64,000 nt of DNA from Gilvimarinus xylanilyticus (lineage in GTDB: Bacteria; Pseudomonadota; Gammaproteobacteria; Pseudomonadales; Cellvibrionaceae), in the NCBI RefSeq assembly GCF_024195295.1, contig NZ_JAMFTH010000002.1, forward strand, positions 62,001 to 126,000, given 5' to 3'. Position numbers and translations under genes: made by a program. The notes below the pieces were generated by a model, which made no database searches, was not told the origin of the DNA, and saw nothing but the letters and a program-made list of their open reading frames with translations. Shown here piece by piece: positions 8,971 to 17,699 of this stretch; position 1 is the first letter of the stretch; each line of letters starts with the position of its first letter.

Positions 8971-8985
8971 CCCGCCCTTAGCGGG
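8971..8985 (-). terminator. Short GC hairpin downstream of 9022-9300 gene
   Basis: CCCGC and GCGGG arms are separated by five bases. The stem sits about 35 bases beyond the stop of the small membrane protein on the minus strand. It is short and has no T-run, so it is weak. Confidence 0.2.
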
Positions 8986-9021
8986 CAGGGAGCATCAAGG
9001 GTGCCTCCAGTATTGTGCAAG

Positions 9022-9300
9022 CTAGAGATATTGACGCAGCAGCAGCCGCTCAACCCGTTCGGGAACACGAAACAAATGGAATAAGATCATTACCGCGACT
9101 CCCACCACAAACGGTTCGACAGGTGCGTAGAGCGCGGCTGTTAAAACCCCGGAAAGCGTACCTAAAACGGCGGCGGTTAAAGCAAAAGTAAAAGCGTACT
9201 TGAGCCAGTAGAGAGTCCGACTTTGGGCCTGATACGCTCTATCCCGAGCCGCTGTTAAGTCATGCGTTTTATTCGGTTCTGATTCATTACTGTTATCCAT
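9022..9300 (-). CDS. Small two-helix membrane protein
   Basis: The 92-residue product has a charged N-terminus (MDNSNESEPN...) and two predicted membrane helices: about residues 33-55 (YAFTFALTAAVLGTLSGVL) and 58-78 (PFVVGVAVMILFHLF). It ends in an arginine-rich tail. The ATG at 9300 is chosen because AAGGAG lies 9 bases before it; an in-frame ATG at 9333 has no ribosome site. Family not recognised. It is last in a run of three minus-strand membrane genes. Confidence 0.65.
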   Translation of the reverse strand: MDNSNESEPNKTHDLTAARDRAYQAQSRTLYWLKYAFTFALTAAVLGTLSGVLTAALYAPVEPFVVGVAVMILFHLFRVPERVERLLLRQYL

Positions 9301-9334
9301 TTTTTGTCGCTCCTTATTATTTAGTAATGACATT

Positions 9335-9877
9335 CTAATCTGCCGAACTTTTCTTGCTTTGCATAAAGATTATAAACGCAAAGACTAGCTCGATCATCCC
9401 ACCAGTAAGACCACCGGCATACACAGGCACTTGCAACGCGAGCAGCAACCAGGCGGCCGCAAATAGCACCCCACCAAACAACCAGAAAATTCGATTACCA
9501 TAAAGGGTGTTAAAGGTCAGATAGCGCCCACCAATGACGAACATCATGGCAGGAAAGAACCATTCGGGACGATAAAATGCGGCACCGATGGCGATGGGAA
9601 TGGAGAACAACATCCATAATGTGCCCTCAATCGCGAGCGGTGCCAAGGGGTTACCTTTTTGGTGCTTGCCACTGCGCCCCAGGGCCTTACACAGCAACAC
9701 CGATAACGGAAAGATGAGCGTTCCGCCTACAATTAACGTCGCAATACCCACGTTTGCACTGTGCAGCAATGCCACCAACCCGGCCAGCAACCAAACAGAA
9801 CCCGACGCAATTATTCCGGGCACACCATAGTAATAAGCGGTGTTCATATCCTTTTGATAGTCATTGATATTATTCAA
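9335..9877 (-). CDS. DUF7010-like membrane protein
   Basis: The product has about six hydrophobic segments, starting NNINDYQKDMNTAYYYGVPG and including the motif MFVIGGRYLTFNTLYG, which resembles the uncharacterised DUF7010 membrane family. The frame is open up to a GTG at 9967, but that extension overlaps the upstream gene by 41 bases. A TTG at 9877 preceded by AGGGAAG is a better start and gives about 180 residues. It lies between two other small membrane proteins and is likely cotranscribed with them. Function unknown. Confidence 0.6.
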   Translation of the reverse strand: MNNINDYQKDMNTAYYYGVPGIIASGSVWLLAGLVALLHSANVGIATLIVGGTLIFPLSVLLCKALGRSGKHQKGNPLAPLAIEGTLWMLFSIPIAIGAAFYRPEWFFPAMMFVIGGRYLTFNTLYGNRIFWLFGGVLFAAAWLLLALQVPVYAGGLTGGMIELVFAFIIFMQSKKSSAD

Positions 9878-9926
9878 CTGTTCTTCCCTCAATGTTTGTC
9901 CATCGTTGCCTTTAAAATAGAGCCAG

Positions 9927-10229
9927 CTAGACCAAAAGCGCCACGGGCGCAACCACCCAAACAGCACTTAAATGCAGGTGATTAACCTGGGCCTTTTTCA
10001 AAGCGGGAACAAATCCGGCCACAACTACCGCCACTCCCCCCAGCAGACAGCCCAACCACAAATGCTGCTTGGCGCCTATTACAAGCATAGCGCCAAAACC
10101 TGCGATACAAAATACGCCGAGCATGTGCTCATTTTGGCCTATTTGTTTGCCGCTGGACTGACGCACAATACGAATATATTGCATGGCACCTGTGCCAAGC
10201 AGGCACAGCGCCAAGGCTAAAACCATCAT
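9927..10229 (-). CDS. Small three-helix membrane protein
   Basis: The 100-residue product has hydrophobic segments at about 2-18, 36-53 and 56-75 plus a short one at the C-terminus. A short charged loop (RIVRQSSGKQIGQNEH) joins helix 1 to helix 2. No family is recognised. It heads the minus-strand run with the DUF7010-like gene and the small gene at 9022. Confidence 0.55.
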   Translation of the reverse strand: MMVLALALCLLGTGAMQYIRIVRQSSGKQIGQNEHMLGVFCIAGFGAMLVIGAKQHLWLGCLLGGVAVVVAGFVPALKKAQVNHLHLSAVWVVAPVALLV

Positions 10230-10309
10230 AGCTTACCGCTCATATTTTTGGCTATTATAGAGAAACCGGAGATCCACGCACCTCACCATACAAGCCGAAC
10301 AGGCTAATA

Positions 10310-10636
10310 TCATAAGCGTTTATTCCAATCACCGTTATTATCGCGCTCGCAATTTTCCTCGGTATCAAAACTGACATGCTTGCGGATGTTACCCAACTGA
10401 ATATTAATCGATGCCAAGCTCGTTTGTATCAGCGAGCAAATCTCACCGCGATCCGTCCGAGCCAGTTGTTCGTTGGTGCTGTAAACACACACGACCTGAA
10501 GTGATTGGGGGAATCGTTCATAATCAACAAAGTGCGTTAACCACTCAAACCCATCGCCCCGGTCTTTGGCAATTTCGCACGCCTGAGTCAGCGCTCGGAT
10601 AATGGCGTTTTCTTTTTTCTTGTCACTTTTTCGCAT
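10310..10636 (-). CDS. Conserved hypothetical protein
   Basis: The 108-residue soluble product begins MRKSDKKKENAIIRALTQAC and contains the stretch GFEWLTHFVDYERFPQSLQV. Its composition and the regular alternation of helix and strand look like a real protein. Similar short proteins occur in marine gammaproteobacteria next to unrelated genes, and I cannot assign a role. There is no clear Shine-Dalgarno before the ATG, and TATACC lies just upstream. Confidence 0.6.
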   Translation of the reverse strand: MRKSDKKKENAIIRALTQACEIAKDRGDGFEWLTHFVDYERFPQSLQVVCVYSTNEQLARTDRGEICSLIQTSLASINIQLGNIRKHVSFDTEENCERDNNGDWNKRL

Positions 10637-10721
10637 AGGGTATAAGTGTCTAATGTATTAGCGGTAAAAGGCCTTTTAAACAAGCTTCGGCGTCAGACTC
10701 CGCCATCCAACGCATCCGTTT

Positions 10722-10777
10722 TGCGTTCTGCGTTCTGCGTTCTGCGTTCTGCGTTCTGCGTTCTGCGTTCTGCGTTC
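10722..10777. repeat. Heptamer tandem array, 8 copies of TGCGTTC
   Basis: Eight exact head-to-tail copies of TGCGTTC run from 10722 to 10777 and end six bases before the stop codon of the DUF3299 gene on the minus strand. The same heptamer with slight variation forms a four-copy array at 17700-17727, also just beyond a minus-strand stop codon. A seven-base unit is prone to slippage; outside a gene it would change spacing, not reading frame. Confidence 0.95.
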
Positions 10778-10783
10778 TTCAGA

Positions 10784-11338
10784 TTACTCCGCATACAACC
10801 CCATTTCATCCACACGCATCTGATACGCCGCTTGGGACAAATCAGTCTCGACCAGCTCAATGGTTAAATGCCCGGACACCCAGAAAGGATCGTAGAGTGC
10901 GTCCAAAATAATGCCTTCTTCGAACTTAGCGTATATCACCTGGTTGGGTGGCGGTGGGGGCAAGTGAATGCAGGCGCCAAAGAACGGCACCAATAAAAAC
11001 TCGATAATGCGCTGCTGGTCATCGAAAACTAAAGGCACCACAAAGCCGGGAATGCGGATATTTTTTTGATCGAACTCGGGCACTGTTGTGGCCGAGCGTA
11101 AGGCACGACTGTAGGGGTCATCCTCGGGCAAGCCGGCTATGCCATCTCCCGCCGGAGGCATTTGGTCGGCCTCGCCGCCCTCGGGCACCTCGTCTATCCA
11201 TTCGGGGCGATTCAGCAGTGCCTCCAAGTCCTCGGCGGGCATTAGATCGGGCCATTCCACAGTTTGGTAATCGTCTGCCCAGCTCACCGGGCTAAGCCAG
11301 CACATTGCCACCATTACATAAGCTAACACCGCTTTCAT
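10784..11338 (-). CDS. DUF3299 periplasmic protein
   Basis: The 184-residue product has a signal peptide (cleavage about residue 21, after SWA), an acidic linker, and a C-terminal DUF3299 domain with IRIPGFVVPLVFDDQQRIIE and CIHLPPPPPNQVIYAKFEEG. The conserved cysteine and histidine suggest a metal or redox role. Relatives lie next to FtsX-type ABC transporters, as here, where the ATPase gene diverges 76 bases away. In Vibrio a related cluster (zrg) takes part in zinc uptake. That link is inference. Confidence 0.85.
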   Translation of the reverse strand: MKAVLAYVMVAMCWLSPVSWADDYQTVEWPDLMPAEDLEALLNRPEWIDEVPEGGEADQMPPAGDGIAGLPEDDPYSRALRSATTVPEFDQKNIRIPGFVVPLVFDDQQRIIEFLLVPFFGACIHLPPPPPNQVIYAKFEEGIILDALYDPFWVSGHLTIELVETDLSQAAYQMRVDEMGLYAE

Positions 11339-11414
11339 TTATCACCCTTGCCTAGCGTAAAAAATACGTTATAACATAACCGGCCATTTTCAAGCGACCG
11401 ACAGCGCAGCATTC

Positions 11415-12089
11415 ATGAACCCCCGCGAATACGCCATTAATATTGCCGAGCTGGAATACGGACACCGCCAGGGTCCGCGCTGGCGCCTGCCAAAGTGGCA
11501 ATTGGCTGCCGGGCAGACGGTGTTTTTAGAAGCGCCCTCGGGCGCCGGTAAATCAACACTCTTGAATCTACTCGCCGGTCTATTATCCCCGACTAAAGGG
11601 GAGCTTAGGGTGCTGGGCGAGCCTTTGCACCAGCGCCACGCCGCGCAGACGGCGCCCTGGCGGGCTCGCCAGCTGGGTATTATTTTTCAGAATTTAAATG
11701 TGCTGGACTATTTAAGCTGTCTGGATAATATTCGTCTGGCCGCTCACTTTGCTCACCGCCACGAACAAGATACCGGGGCCAAAGCGGCCGATTTGCTGCA
11801 GCGTCTCAACTTACCCGATTCCATACTGCACACCCAAGCCTCCCAGCTGAGTGTGGGCCAACGCCAACGCGTTGCGATTGCCCGCGCTCTGATCAATGAT
11901 CCGCCGCTGATTTTGGCCGACGAGCCCACCTCGGCGCTGGATGACACCAACAGCCGGGACTTTATGAACTTACTGTTTGATTTGGTACGTGAACGCGGCT
12001 GCACCTTGGTATTCGCCAGCCACGATCGCTCCCTGGGAGAGCGCTTTGATCAGCAGATCCAATTAAGCGAAGTCAGCCAGCCGCTATGA
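11415..12089 (+). CDS. ABC transporter ATP-binding protein, LolD/MacB type
   Basis: The 224-residue ATPase has Walker A PSGAGKST at 41-48, the Q-loop in IIFQN (about 89-93), the signature LSVGQRQR at 145-152, and Walker B LILADE at 165-170 followed by PTSALD. Its similarity class is the LolD/FtsE/MacB ATPases that drive FtsX-like permeases by mechanotransmission and not by substrate passage. The stop overlaps the permease start (ATGA). With the divergent DUF3299 gene it forms a cluster resembling the Vibrio zrg zinc system, minus its periplasmic zinc-binding ZrgA (DUF2796). Confidence 0.9.
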   Translation: MNPREYAINIAELEYGHRQGPRWRLPKWQLAAGQTVFLEAPSGAGKSTLLNLLAGLLSPTKGELRVLGEPLHQRHAAQTAPWRARQLGIIFQNLNVLDYLSCLDNIRLAAHFAHRHEQDTGAKAADLLQRLNLPDSILHTQASQLSVGQRQRVAIARALINDPPLILADEPTSALDDTNSRDFMNLLFDLVRERGCTLVFASHDRSLGERFDQQIQLSEVSQPL

Positions 12090-13306
12090 TGTTTCGTCTG
12101 GCCTGGAAAAGCCTGCTTAGCCGGCGCTTCAGTGCGGCGGTCTGTATCGCTATGGTGGCGTTAAGTACCCTGGTTTTACTGAGCGTCGATACCGTCTATC
12201 GCGGCGCCCAATCAGCCTTTAGCCGCAGCGTGCAGGGCATTGATTTGATCGTGGGCGCTCCCACGGGCGAGGTCAATCTGCTGTTGTTTTCAGCCTTTCA
12301 TGTGGGTGCCCCCAGCCGCGAACTAAGCTGGCAGACGTTCCAGCAATGGGAAAAGAGCCCCGGAGTCGCACGCGCCGTCCCCTTGATGTTGGGCGACAGC
12401 CACCAGGGCTTTCGGGTGATCGGCACCAATCAGGCGATGTTCGATCACCTGGCCGCCACCCACGACACAGCGGTGTTTACCCAAGGTAAGGCCTTTGCGC
12501 ATGTATTCGAAGTGACCTTGGGACACGAGGTTGCCCGCACCCTGGGATACCCACTGGGCAAAGAACTCATCCTTAGTCACGGTTTGGGCAATCACAGCTT
12601 CCAACAGCACGAGGCGCGCACTTTTACCGTTACCGGTATTCTTGCCCCCACCGGCACCCCCATTGATAAAACCCTGCAAGTCAGTACCGAGGCAATAGAG
12701 GCCATTCACTGGCCCCCGGCCCGACTGGCCACCCTGCCCTCACAGCCGACACTGGGTGAAACGGCAGCGCTGCAGCCGGACCGGGTGAGTGCTTTTTACC
12801 TGACGCTCGCCAATAAGGTACGCACCTTTCAAATTCAGCGCGCTATTAATCAGAGCGATACCGAACCCACCCAAGCGATATTGCCGGGCGTCGCGATAAC
12901 TCGATTGTGGGGTGTGATGGATTGGGTGCAAATGGCCTTAATGGGGTTGGGTTTGCTGGCCGCCCTAATGGCTGCGATTGGTGTTGCCAGCAGTTTGCTC
13001 AGTCATCTGGACAGGCGTGTTGCGGAGTTCCAGTTACTGCAGTTGCTGGGCGCGCGACGGCGCTTTATCTATACCCTGCTGGGACTTGAAAGTGGCGCCC
13101 TAATCGCCATCGGAATCATCGCCGGTACAGCCCTAACCGTTCTTCTGGAACGCGGCTTTAGCGTCATCGCACAAAGCCACTGGGGCCTGTATTGGCCCTT
13201 GCAGATTAACGGCTTTGCGCTAGGCACGGCCATGCTAGCGGCACCCTTGCTAGGCGGATTGTTGATCACACTGGCAGGAGCCTGGCGACTGGCGAAATTA
13301 CCCTAG
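12086..13306 (+). CDS. FtsX-like ABC transporter permease
   Basis: The 406-residue product has one N-terminal helix (about 18-38), a large periplasmic domain (about 40-280), and three C-terminal helices (about 283-305, 335-355 and 375-398). This is the layout of MacB/LolCE-type permeases. The GVRSSLLSHLDRRVAEF-like cytoplasmic coupling loop is visible as SLLSHLDRRVAEFQLLQLLG. It is translated with the preceding ATPase through a four-base overlap. The cargo is unknown; by context it may concern envelope metal handling. Confidence 0.88.
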   Translation: MMFRLAWKSLLSRRFSAAVCIAMVALSTLVLLSVDTVYRGAQSAFSRSVQGIDLIVGAPTGEVNLLLFSAFHVGAPSRELSWQTFQQWEKSPGVARAVPLMLGDSHQGFRVIGTNQAMFDHLAATHDTAVFTQGKAFAHVFEVTLGHEVARTLGYPLGKELILSHGLGNHSFQQHEARTFTVTGILAPTGTPIDKTLQVSTEAIEAIHWPPARLATLPSQPTLGETAALQPDRVSAFYLTLANKVRTFQIQRAINQSDTEPTQAILPGVAITRLWGVMDWVQMALMGLGLLAALMAAIGVASSLLSHLDRRVAEFQLLQLLGARRRFIYTLLGLESGALIAIGIIAGTALTVLLERGFSVIAQSHWGLYWPLQINGFALGTAMLAAPLLGGLLITLAGAWRLAKLP

Positions 13307-13586
13307 CGCCACCGGTCGCGCGCAAGAGACTATAAGCTTGTCACGCCTCCTTTTTTGCGCGTCTTAGCATACAAATAACTTTCGTTCGCCTCAGCTCATA
13401 TAGCGTTTTGAAATTAGTATTCCGGAATATCTATTTCGAATCAATATCAAAACTCGTCCTTAACGAGACGATAATCGCTTTTTAAACTACTTAAATATAA
13501 TACTATTGTAATACCTATTATATATAGGCGTTTACCACGCTTTTGCTGTGCGTGCTCCCAAAAATAATCAATTACCGGAGAGTACT
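13307..13586 (+). promoter_or_regulatory. AT-rich promoter region of the arabinanase gene
   Basis: This 280-base gap is much richer in A+T than its surroundings. It holds a perfect TATAAT at 13496-13501, a palindrome TATTCCGGAATA at 13418-13429, a small stem CTCGT/ACGAG at 13453-13467, and an inverted repeat CCTAT/ATAGG at 13514-13528 just after the putative -10. The last would overlap the transcription start. No good -35 is seen 17 bases upstream of TATAAT, so an activator may be needed. Sites are inferred from symmetry. Confidence 0.45.
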
Positions 13587-15047
13587 ATGATAATAACTCG
13601 CTCCATGACTCGAGTAATGGGCCTTTTGGCGGGCCTACTTTTATGCTTACAAGGTCACGCCATTACCCTAAATGGCACGACCGACATTCACGACCCTTCG
13701 ACCATTGTTAAAGACGGCGATACCTACTGGACTTTTGGTACGGGCGCCGGATCATCTAACTTCCCCATCAACGCGCTCTACTCCACCGACCTGGTTAACT
13801 GGTCACGCGGACCTTCACCAGTTGCCCCCAACACCTATCCAAGCTGGATTAACGACAAGGTGCCAGGTTTTGACGGCAACTTTTGGGCTCCGGACATTAT
13901 TAAAATGAACGGCCGTTACTATTTGTACTACTCGGCCTTCTCGGATTCCACCGGCATGAAATCAGCCATCGGCGTTATGGTGACCGACTCGCTCAACAAC
14001 CCCAACTGGCAAGATTTGGGGATGGTGGTTTCCACCATCGATGAACCATACTCCGGCGGCCAGCCAGTCAACGCGATTGACGCGGGACTGTTCCGCGACG
14101 CCAACAATAATGTGTGGATGGTCTATGGTTCGCACTACGCCGGTATTTACATCCGCCCCATCAACCCCGCCACAGGCCACTTGCTAGACAATAACCGCCA
14201 CCCAGTTGTGGGCAACAACGGTGCCTGGCACGAGTTTGAAGCCGCTCAAGTGCAATACATGAACGGTTACTACTATATGTTTGCCAACCTAGGTGACTGC
14301 TGCGCGGGAAACTCCAGCAACTACTATGTGGTAATGGGTCGCTCTACTAGCCCTACCGGCCCTTTCCACGACCAGGGCGGCGTTGATATGTGGAACTATG
14401 GCGGCAGCACCGTGCTGGCGACCGAAGGTATTTACATTGGTCCCGGACACTTCGGTCACCTGAATAACTACGGCCAAAATCTGGCAACGTTCCATTACTA
14501 CGACGGCCGCACCGCCAACGGCTGGCCCGCCCGTTTGGACATTATGGAAATAAATTTTGCCAACGGCTGGCCGACTTTTACTCGCAATTACTCCCTGGCC
14601 GATGAACCCACTGGCCCTTTAGCGAACGGACGCGTTACTTTTACCTCGGTACATAGCGGAAAATTGTTAGAGGTCGCCTCGGGCAGTCATGACAATGGTG
14701 CCAATGTTGTGCAGTGGGAAGACAACGGCAGCGCTAATCAACAGTGGGACATCGTCAATCTAAACAACGGCTACTACTCCATCCGCGCGGCGCACAGCGG
14801 TAAATCGCTGGACGTGTATGGTTTTAGCACTGAAAACGGTGGCGAAATTCGCCAGTGGGAATACCTGGGCGGGGAAAACCAACAGTGGAAAATTGTCGAT
14901 GAAGGCAATGGCACCTACGGTATTATCTCGCGCTCTAGCGGTAAGGCACTGGATGTATTCGAGTTCAGCACCGCAGACGGTGGCGACATCCGTCAGTGGG
15001 AATACTGGGGTGGCGCACCACAGCGCTGGACCGTTAGTTATCAGTAA
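13587..15047 (+). CDS. Secreted GH43 arabinan endo-1,5-alpha-L-arabinosidase with ricin-type lectin domain
   Basis: The enzyme is expected to cleave alpha-1,5-linked arabinan outside the cell. The ATG at 13587 is preceded by GGAG at five bases and starts a signal peptide (cut after GHA); an upstream ATG at 13548 has no ribosome site. The catalytic five-blade domain (about 25-345) shows the base aspartate in DIHDPSTIVKDG, the second carboxylate in NAIDAGLF, and the acid in HEFEAAQV. Three C-terminal lectin repeats (about 350-486) each end in a QxW motif: NQQWDIV, NQQWKIV, PQRWTV. A sugar-cation symporter lies 2.7 kb away. Confidence 0.93.
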   Translation: MIITRSMTRVMGLLAGLLLCLQGHAITLNGTTDIHDPSTIVKDGDTYWTFGTGAGSSNFPINALYSTDLVNWSRGPSPVAPNTYPSWINDKVPGFDGNFWAPDIIKMNGRYYLYYSAFSDSTGMKSAIGVMVTDSLNNPNWQDLGMVVSTIDEPYSGGQPVNAIDAGLFRDANNNVWMVYGSHYAGIYIRPINPATGHLLDNNRHPVVGNNGAWHEFEAAQVQYMNGYYYMFANLGDCCAGNSSNYYVVMGRSTSPTGPFHDQGGVDMWNYGGSTVLATEGIYIGPGHFGHLNNYGQNLATFHYYDGRTANGWPARLDIMEINFANGWPTFTRNYSLADEPTGPLANGRVTFTSVHSGKLLEVASGSHDNGANVVQWEDNGSANQQWDIVNLNNGYYSIRAAHSGKSLDVYGFSTENGGEIRQWEYLGGENQQWKIVDEGNGTYGIISRSSGKALDVFEFSTADGGDIRQWEYWGGAPQRWTVSYQ

Positions 15048-15062
15048 TCTGGCCGGGCACGA

Positions 15063-15087
15063 AAGGCACCGCATTAAGCGGTGCCTT
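15063..15087 (+). terminator. Terminator of the arabinanase gene
   Basis: AAGGCACCGC and GCGGTGCCTT form a perfect 10-base stem around ATTAA, 16 bases after the stop codon. The T-run is short. Confidence 0.75.
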
Positions 15088-15483
15088 GATATCGTGAACG
15101 CGGGCTTTAGTAACTCATCGAATCTATCAGTCGCCAAGGGTAGCCCCCTCTTAGAACTTGCCAAGTTAGTCCCACCGCCGAGACCAGCCACTAGCCCACT
15201 CGCTGCGCCGCGCAAAAACAGGCAGGTCCAGCGCGACTTTATTGCCCCCCCCCTCAAACCACCTCACCTTATGGTAAGCCAGCCTCGAATAGCCGAGCTC
15301 GCGCTTTGACACCTTTCACACACGGTTCTATTAAATAGGTTAAAATCTCGGTGTAACGGCCAAAAATCGCCAGACGTTGCATTAAGTACAGAGAATAAAA
15401 GATACCAAATACTAAAAAACCAGCAGAGCCCCTGAGCTGCCAGTGCATAGATATTATTCATTACTTAGCTATAGGGCCATTTT
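15088..15483. other. Gap without a recognisable gene
   Basis: About 400 bases between the arabinanase terminator and the next gene. I see no conserved reading frame, RNA gene or strong repeat. The last 60 bases before 15484 are A/T-rich and should contain the promoter of that gene. Confidence 0.5.
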
Positions 15484-16008
15484 ATGAAACTCTTGATACA
15501 CCCAACGCTTGTATTTTTATCACTAGGCGTATCCGTCACCGCTAGCGCCGCACAATCAGAAGTAGGTACAGACTTATATCAGAAACAAGATATTCAAGTA
15601 GAGCAGGTGCCGCCACAAGCACTTGAGGCGGTAAAAAAACTCGCACCCGGCTTTGTTTTGCGCGAGGCCGAACAAGAATCCAAGCACGGCAACCAGTATC
15701 TGGACCTGGAGGGTGAAACAGCCGACGGCGAAGAAATAGAGTTTGACATGCTGTTGAACGATCAGGGTTTGTGGGAAGCGGTAGAAATTCAAAAAGACCT
15801 GACGCTTGACGAGTGTCCCTCCGCCGTGCAGAACCTATACAAAAACACTTTCGAGGGACAGCAGCCAGACCGGATTATCGAAAGCAAACAGATGGATGGC
15901 GTGGTCATCTACGAGTTTTACCTTGTGGGCAATAGCAAAACCACCAAACACGAAATCAAACTAGACGGCGATAATGCCTCTCTACTCGATCAAGAGTGGA
16001 CACATTAA
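15484..16008 (+). CDS. Periplasmic PepSY-like hypothetical protein
   Basis: The 174-residue product has a signal peptide (MKLLIHPTLVFLSLGVSVTA, cut near residue 23). It then has two similar alpha-plus-beta units: QALEAVKKLAPGFVLREAEQ...YLDLEGETADGEEIEFDML and SAVQNLYKNTFEGQQPDRII...VVIYEFYLVGNSKTTKHEIK. The pattern of a helix followed by a strand hairpin repeated twice resembles PepSY/BLIP-like folds, which often inhibit or tune secreted enzymes. No assigned function. It converges on the lipoprotein gene through a shared terminator. Confidence 0.7.
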   Translation: MKLLIHPTLVFLSLGVSVTASAAQSEVGTDLYQKQDIQVEQVPPQALEAVKKLAPGFVLREAEQESKHGNQYLDLEGETADGEEIEFDMLLNDQGLWEAVEIQKDLTLDECPSAVQNLYKNTFEGQQPDRIIESKQMDGVVIYEFYLVGNSKTTKHEIKLDGDNASLLDQEWTH

Positions 16009-16024
16009 ACACTCGCATATAAAA

Positions 16025-16045
16025 AAGGCCGGGGTTACCGGCCTT
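16025..16045. terminator. Bidirectional terminator between convergent genes
   Basis: AAGGCCGG pairs with CCGGCCTT around GGTTA. Runs of A on the left and TTAATTT on the right allow termination from both sides. It sits 17 bases after the PepSY-like gene and 24 bases beyond the lipoprotein stop. Confidence 0.85.
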
Positions 16046-16068
16046 AATTTGGGTCAAACTCTCAACGT

Positions 16069-17412
16069 TTAACGTGTACCCGTTAGGTATCCGTATACCA
16101 ACTCGTCGCCCGGGGCGTGATAAACAATCGTTACAGCAGATTCACTCACGGTGCCCATCACAAACCCTGCGGCATCTCCAGTGCCGAGGACTTCACTGCC
16201 TTTCAGCTCACAGCTAATATCGCCTTCATTGTGATTGATTGAGCAGCTGCCATCAGTATTGACCGTAAAGCTTCCCGCCAAAGCCGTTACGCTGGGGCCA
16301 TTCTTGTTACCGTTGTTTTGCGCAATTAGCTCTTGGCCGGATATAGTGTATGCACCTGCACTTACATTGCCCGAAGCAGACTCAGCACTGTGAAATAAAG
16401 CCGAGACAGACTCACTACCCGAGGTGTTAGGTTTGGCGATAATAGTAACACTGTTTTCACCTACAGTACCTACAACAGTTGGGAAGCCAGTCTCCAGGGT
16501 GCCATCTTCAGCGTAAGTACACTCAGAGCGGTAACCTTCGCCCGCCGATAAATAGCAACTGCCATCCGACTCTAAGGTGAGAGTACCCAAAACACTATAG
16601 TGGTTGGGTTCTGTCTCTTCTTCAAAAACAATAATGGTTTCCGTACCTTGCAGTAGATAACTTTCTGCCCCCTGATCTTCCAAAGTTTGTGCGAAATGAG
16701 CTTCGGCCTGTTCACTGGTAACCAGAGCATCCACCGTGGAATCTTGCCCGGCGTTGGTAATCAAATTCACCACAGCGGCTGAAGATGAAAATTCCTCAGC
16801 CGACAAACTGAAATCTACGGGAGTGGCCACGGCTTTCGCCGCATCGGCAAGCTCAATACCGTTGTCCGGGTTGCCGTCTTTATCCAACGTTAATAACAAA
16901 CGCACAATATTTAGGACTTGACCGTCGCGTGGATCCGCGGTGCCAACCAGATCCAGCGGTGTAATCACCGATCCACCGCTCACAGCAGGCAATTGCAAGT
17001 CGCCGATAGAAAAGCTGACTAATTCACCATCAACATATTCAAACTCGCCAATGGCAGTGGTTTGCCCCGAGACAGAGGGTGTCTGATAATCTAAATTAGC
17101 CACCGCGCTATCGACAAATATACCGGTCAACAGGCTCACTTCGGAGCTAGAGCTAGCCTCAGAGCTTTGCTCTGACGAAGAGCTGGAAGAGGACACAATA
17201 GAACTCGAAGAACTCTCGCTTGAGGAGACCTCACTAGAAGATGATGACGCAAGGCTACTGGATGAACTGCTGATGGATGAACTACTACTGGAACTAGAAC
17301 TGGTTACCGAAGAGGCCGAACTGGTAGTTTGATTATCGTCCCCCGAGGACCCGCCACAAGCCCCCAACACCCCTGATAAAACAACCACCAACCCGAAGTT
17401 AAATGACTTCAT
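16069..17412 (-). CDS. Polyserine-linker surface lipoprotein with internal duplication
   Basis: The 447-residue product has a lipoprotein signal with lipobox GVLGAC (lipidated Cys about 19). A linker made almost only of serine follows (about 30-92), of the kind Cellvibrionaceae use between domains of secreted enzymes. A middle domain has GIFVDSAVANLDYQT, ITPLDLVG and a DKDGNPDNGI loop that looks calcium-binding. The C-terminal part holds two related copies: ESDGSCYLSAGEG...VVGTVGENSVTI and NTDGSCSINHNEG...VMGTVSESAVTI. It is likely anchored in the outer membrane. Function unknown; it lies between the arabinanase and a sugar symporter. Confidence 0.85.
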   Translation of the reverse strand: MKSFNFGLVVVLSGVLGACGGSSGDDNQTTSSASSVTSSSSSSSSSISSSSSSLASSSSSEVSSSESSSSSIVSSSSSSSEQSSEASSSSEVSLLTGIFVDSAVANLDYQTPSVSGQTTAIGEFEYVDGELVSFSIGDLQLPAVSGGSVITPLDLVGTADPRDGQVLNIVRLLLTLDKDGNPDNGIELADAAKAVATPVDFSLSAEEFSSSAAVVNLITNAGQDSTVDALVTSEQAEAHFAQTLEDQGAESYLLQGTETIIVFEEETEPNHYSVLGTLTLESDGSCYLSAGEGYRSECTYAEDGTLETGFPTVVGTVGENSVTIIAKPNTSGSESVSALFHSAESASGNVSAGAYTISGQELIAQNNGNKNGPSVTALAGSFTVNTDGSCSINHNEGDISCELKGSEVLGTGDAAGFVMGTVSESAVTIVYHAPGDELVYGYLTGTR

Positions 17413-17699
17413 TGCACTCTTTCCCTGTATAAATAATGAGAAAAGATTTTATCGTGGCAGGCAATTCAACTCAAGCTGTTAGTCTTTTCCCCAAAACCAT
17501 CGTCTAGCTTGCATGTATTACGTTGCAGCAGCTTAAACTTGGCCCTAGGGCTTTAACCCTCGGACCATACAGGCACAACATTTGAGCAAGCGCACCGCTC
17601 AACGAGTTAGGTAGCAGTCAAGAAGATACTGGTTACGGGAACGTGTAAACGAGCACCAGCGCAAGCCACGCCCCCCGTTTCCCTTCCAGCGTCCAGCAT
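17413..17699. other. Gap upstream of the polyserine lipoprotein
   Basis: This holds the lipoprotein promoter (minus strand) and otherwise no recognisable gene. Its right end runs into the second heptamer array. Confidence 0.4.

Noticed and set aside
10722-10777. Heptamer array as a CRISPR
   Set aside because: The unit is 7 bases with no spacers, and no cas genes are in the window.
13548-13586. Longer N-terminus of the arabinanase
   Set aside because: It would put 13 polar residues before the signal peptide and has no ribosome site, whereas GGAG precedes the ATG at 13587.
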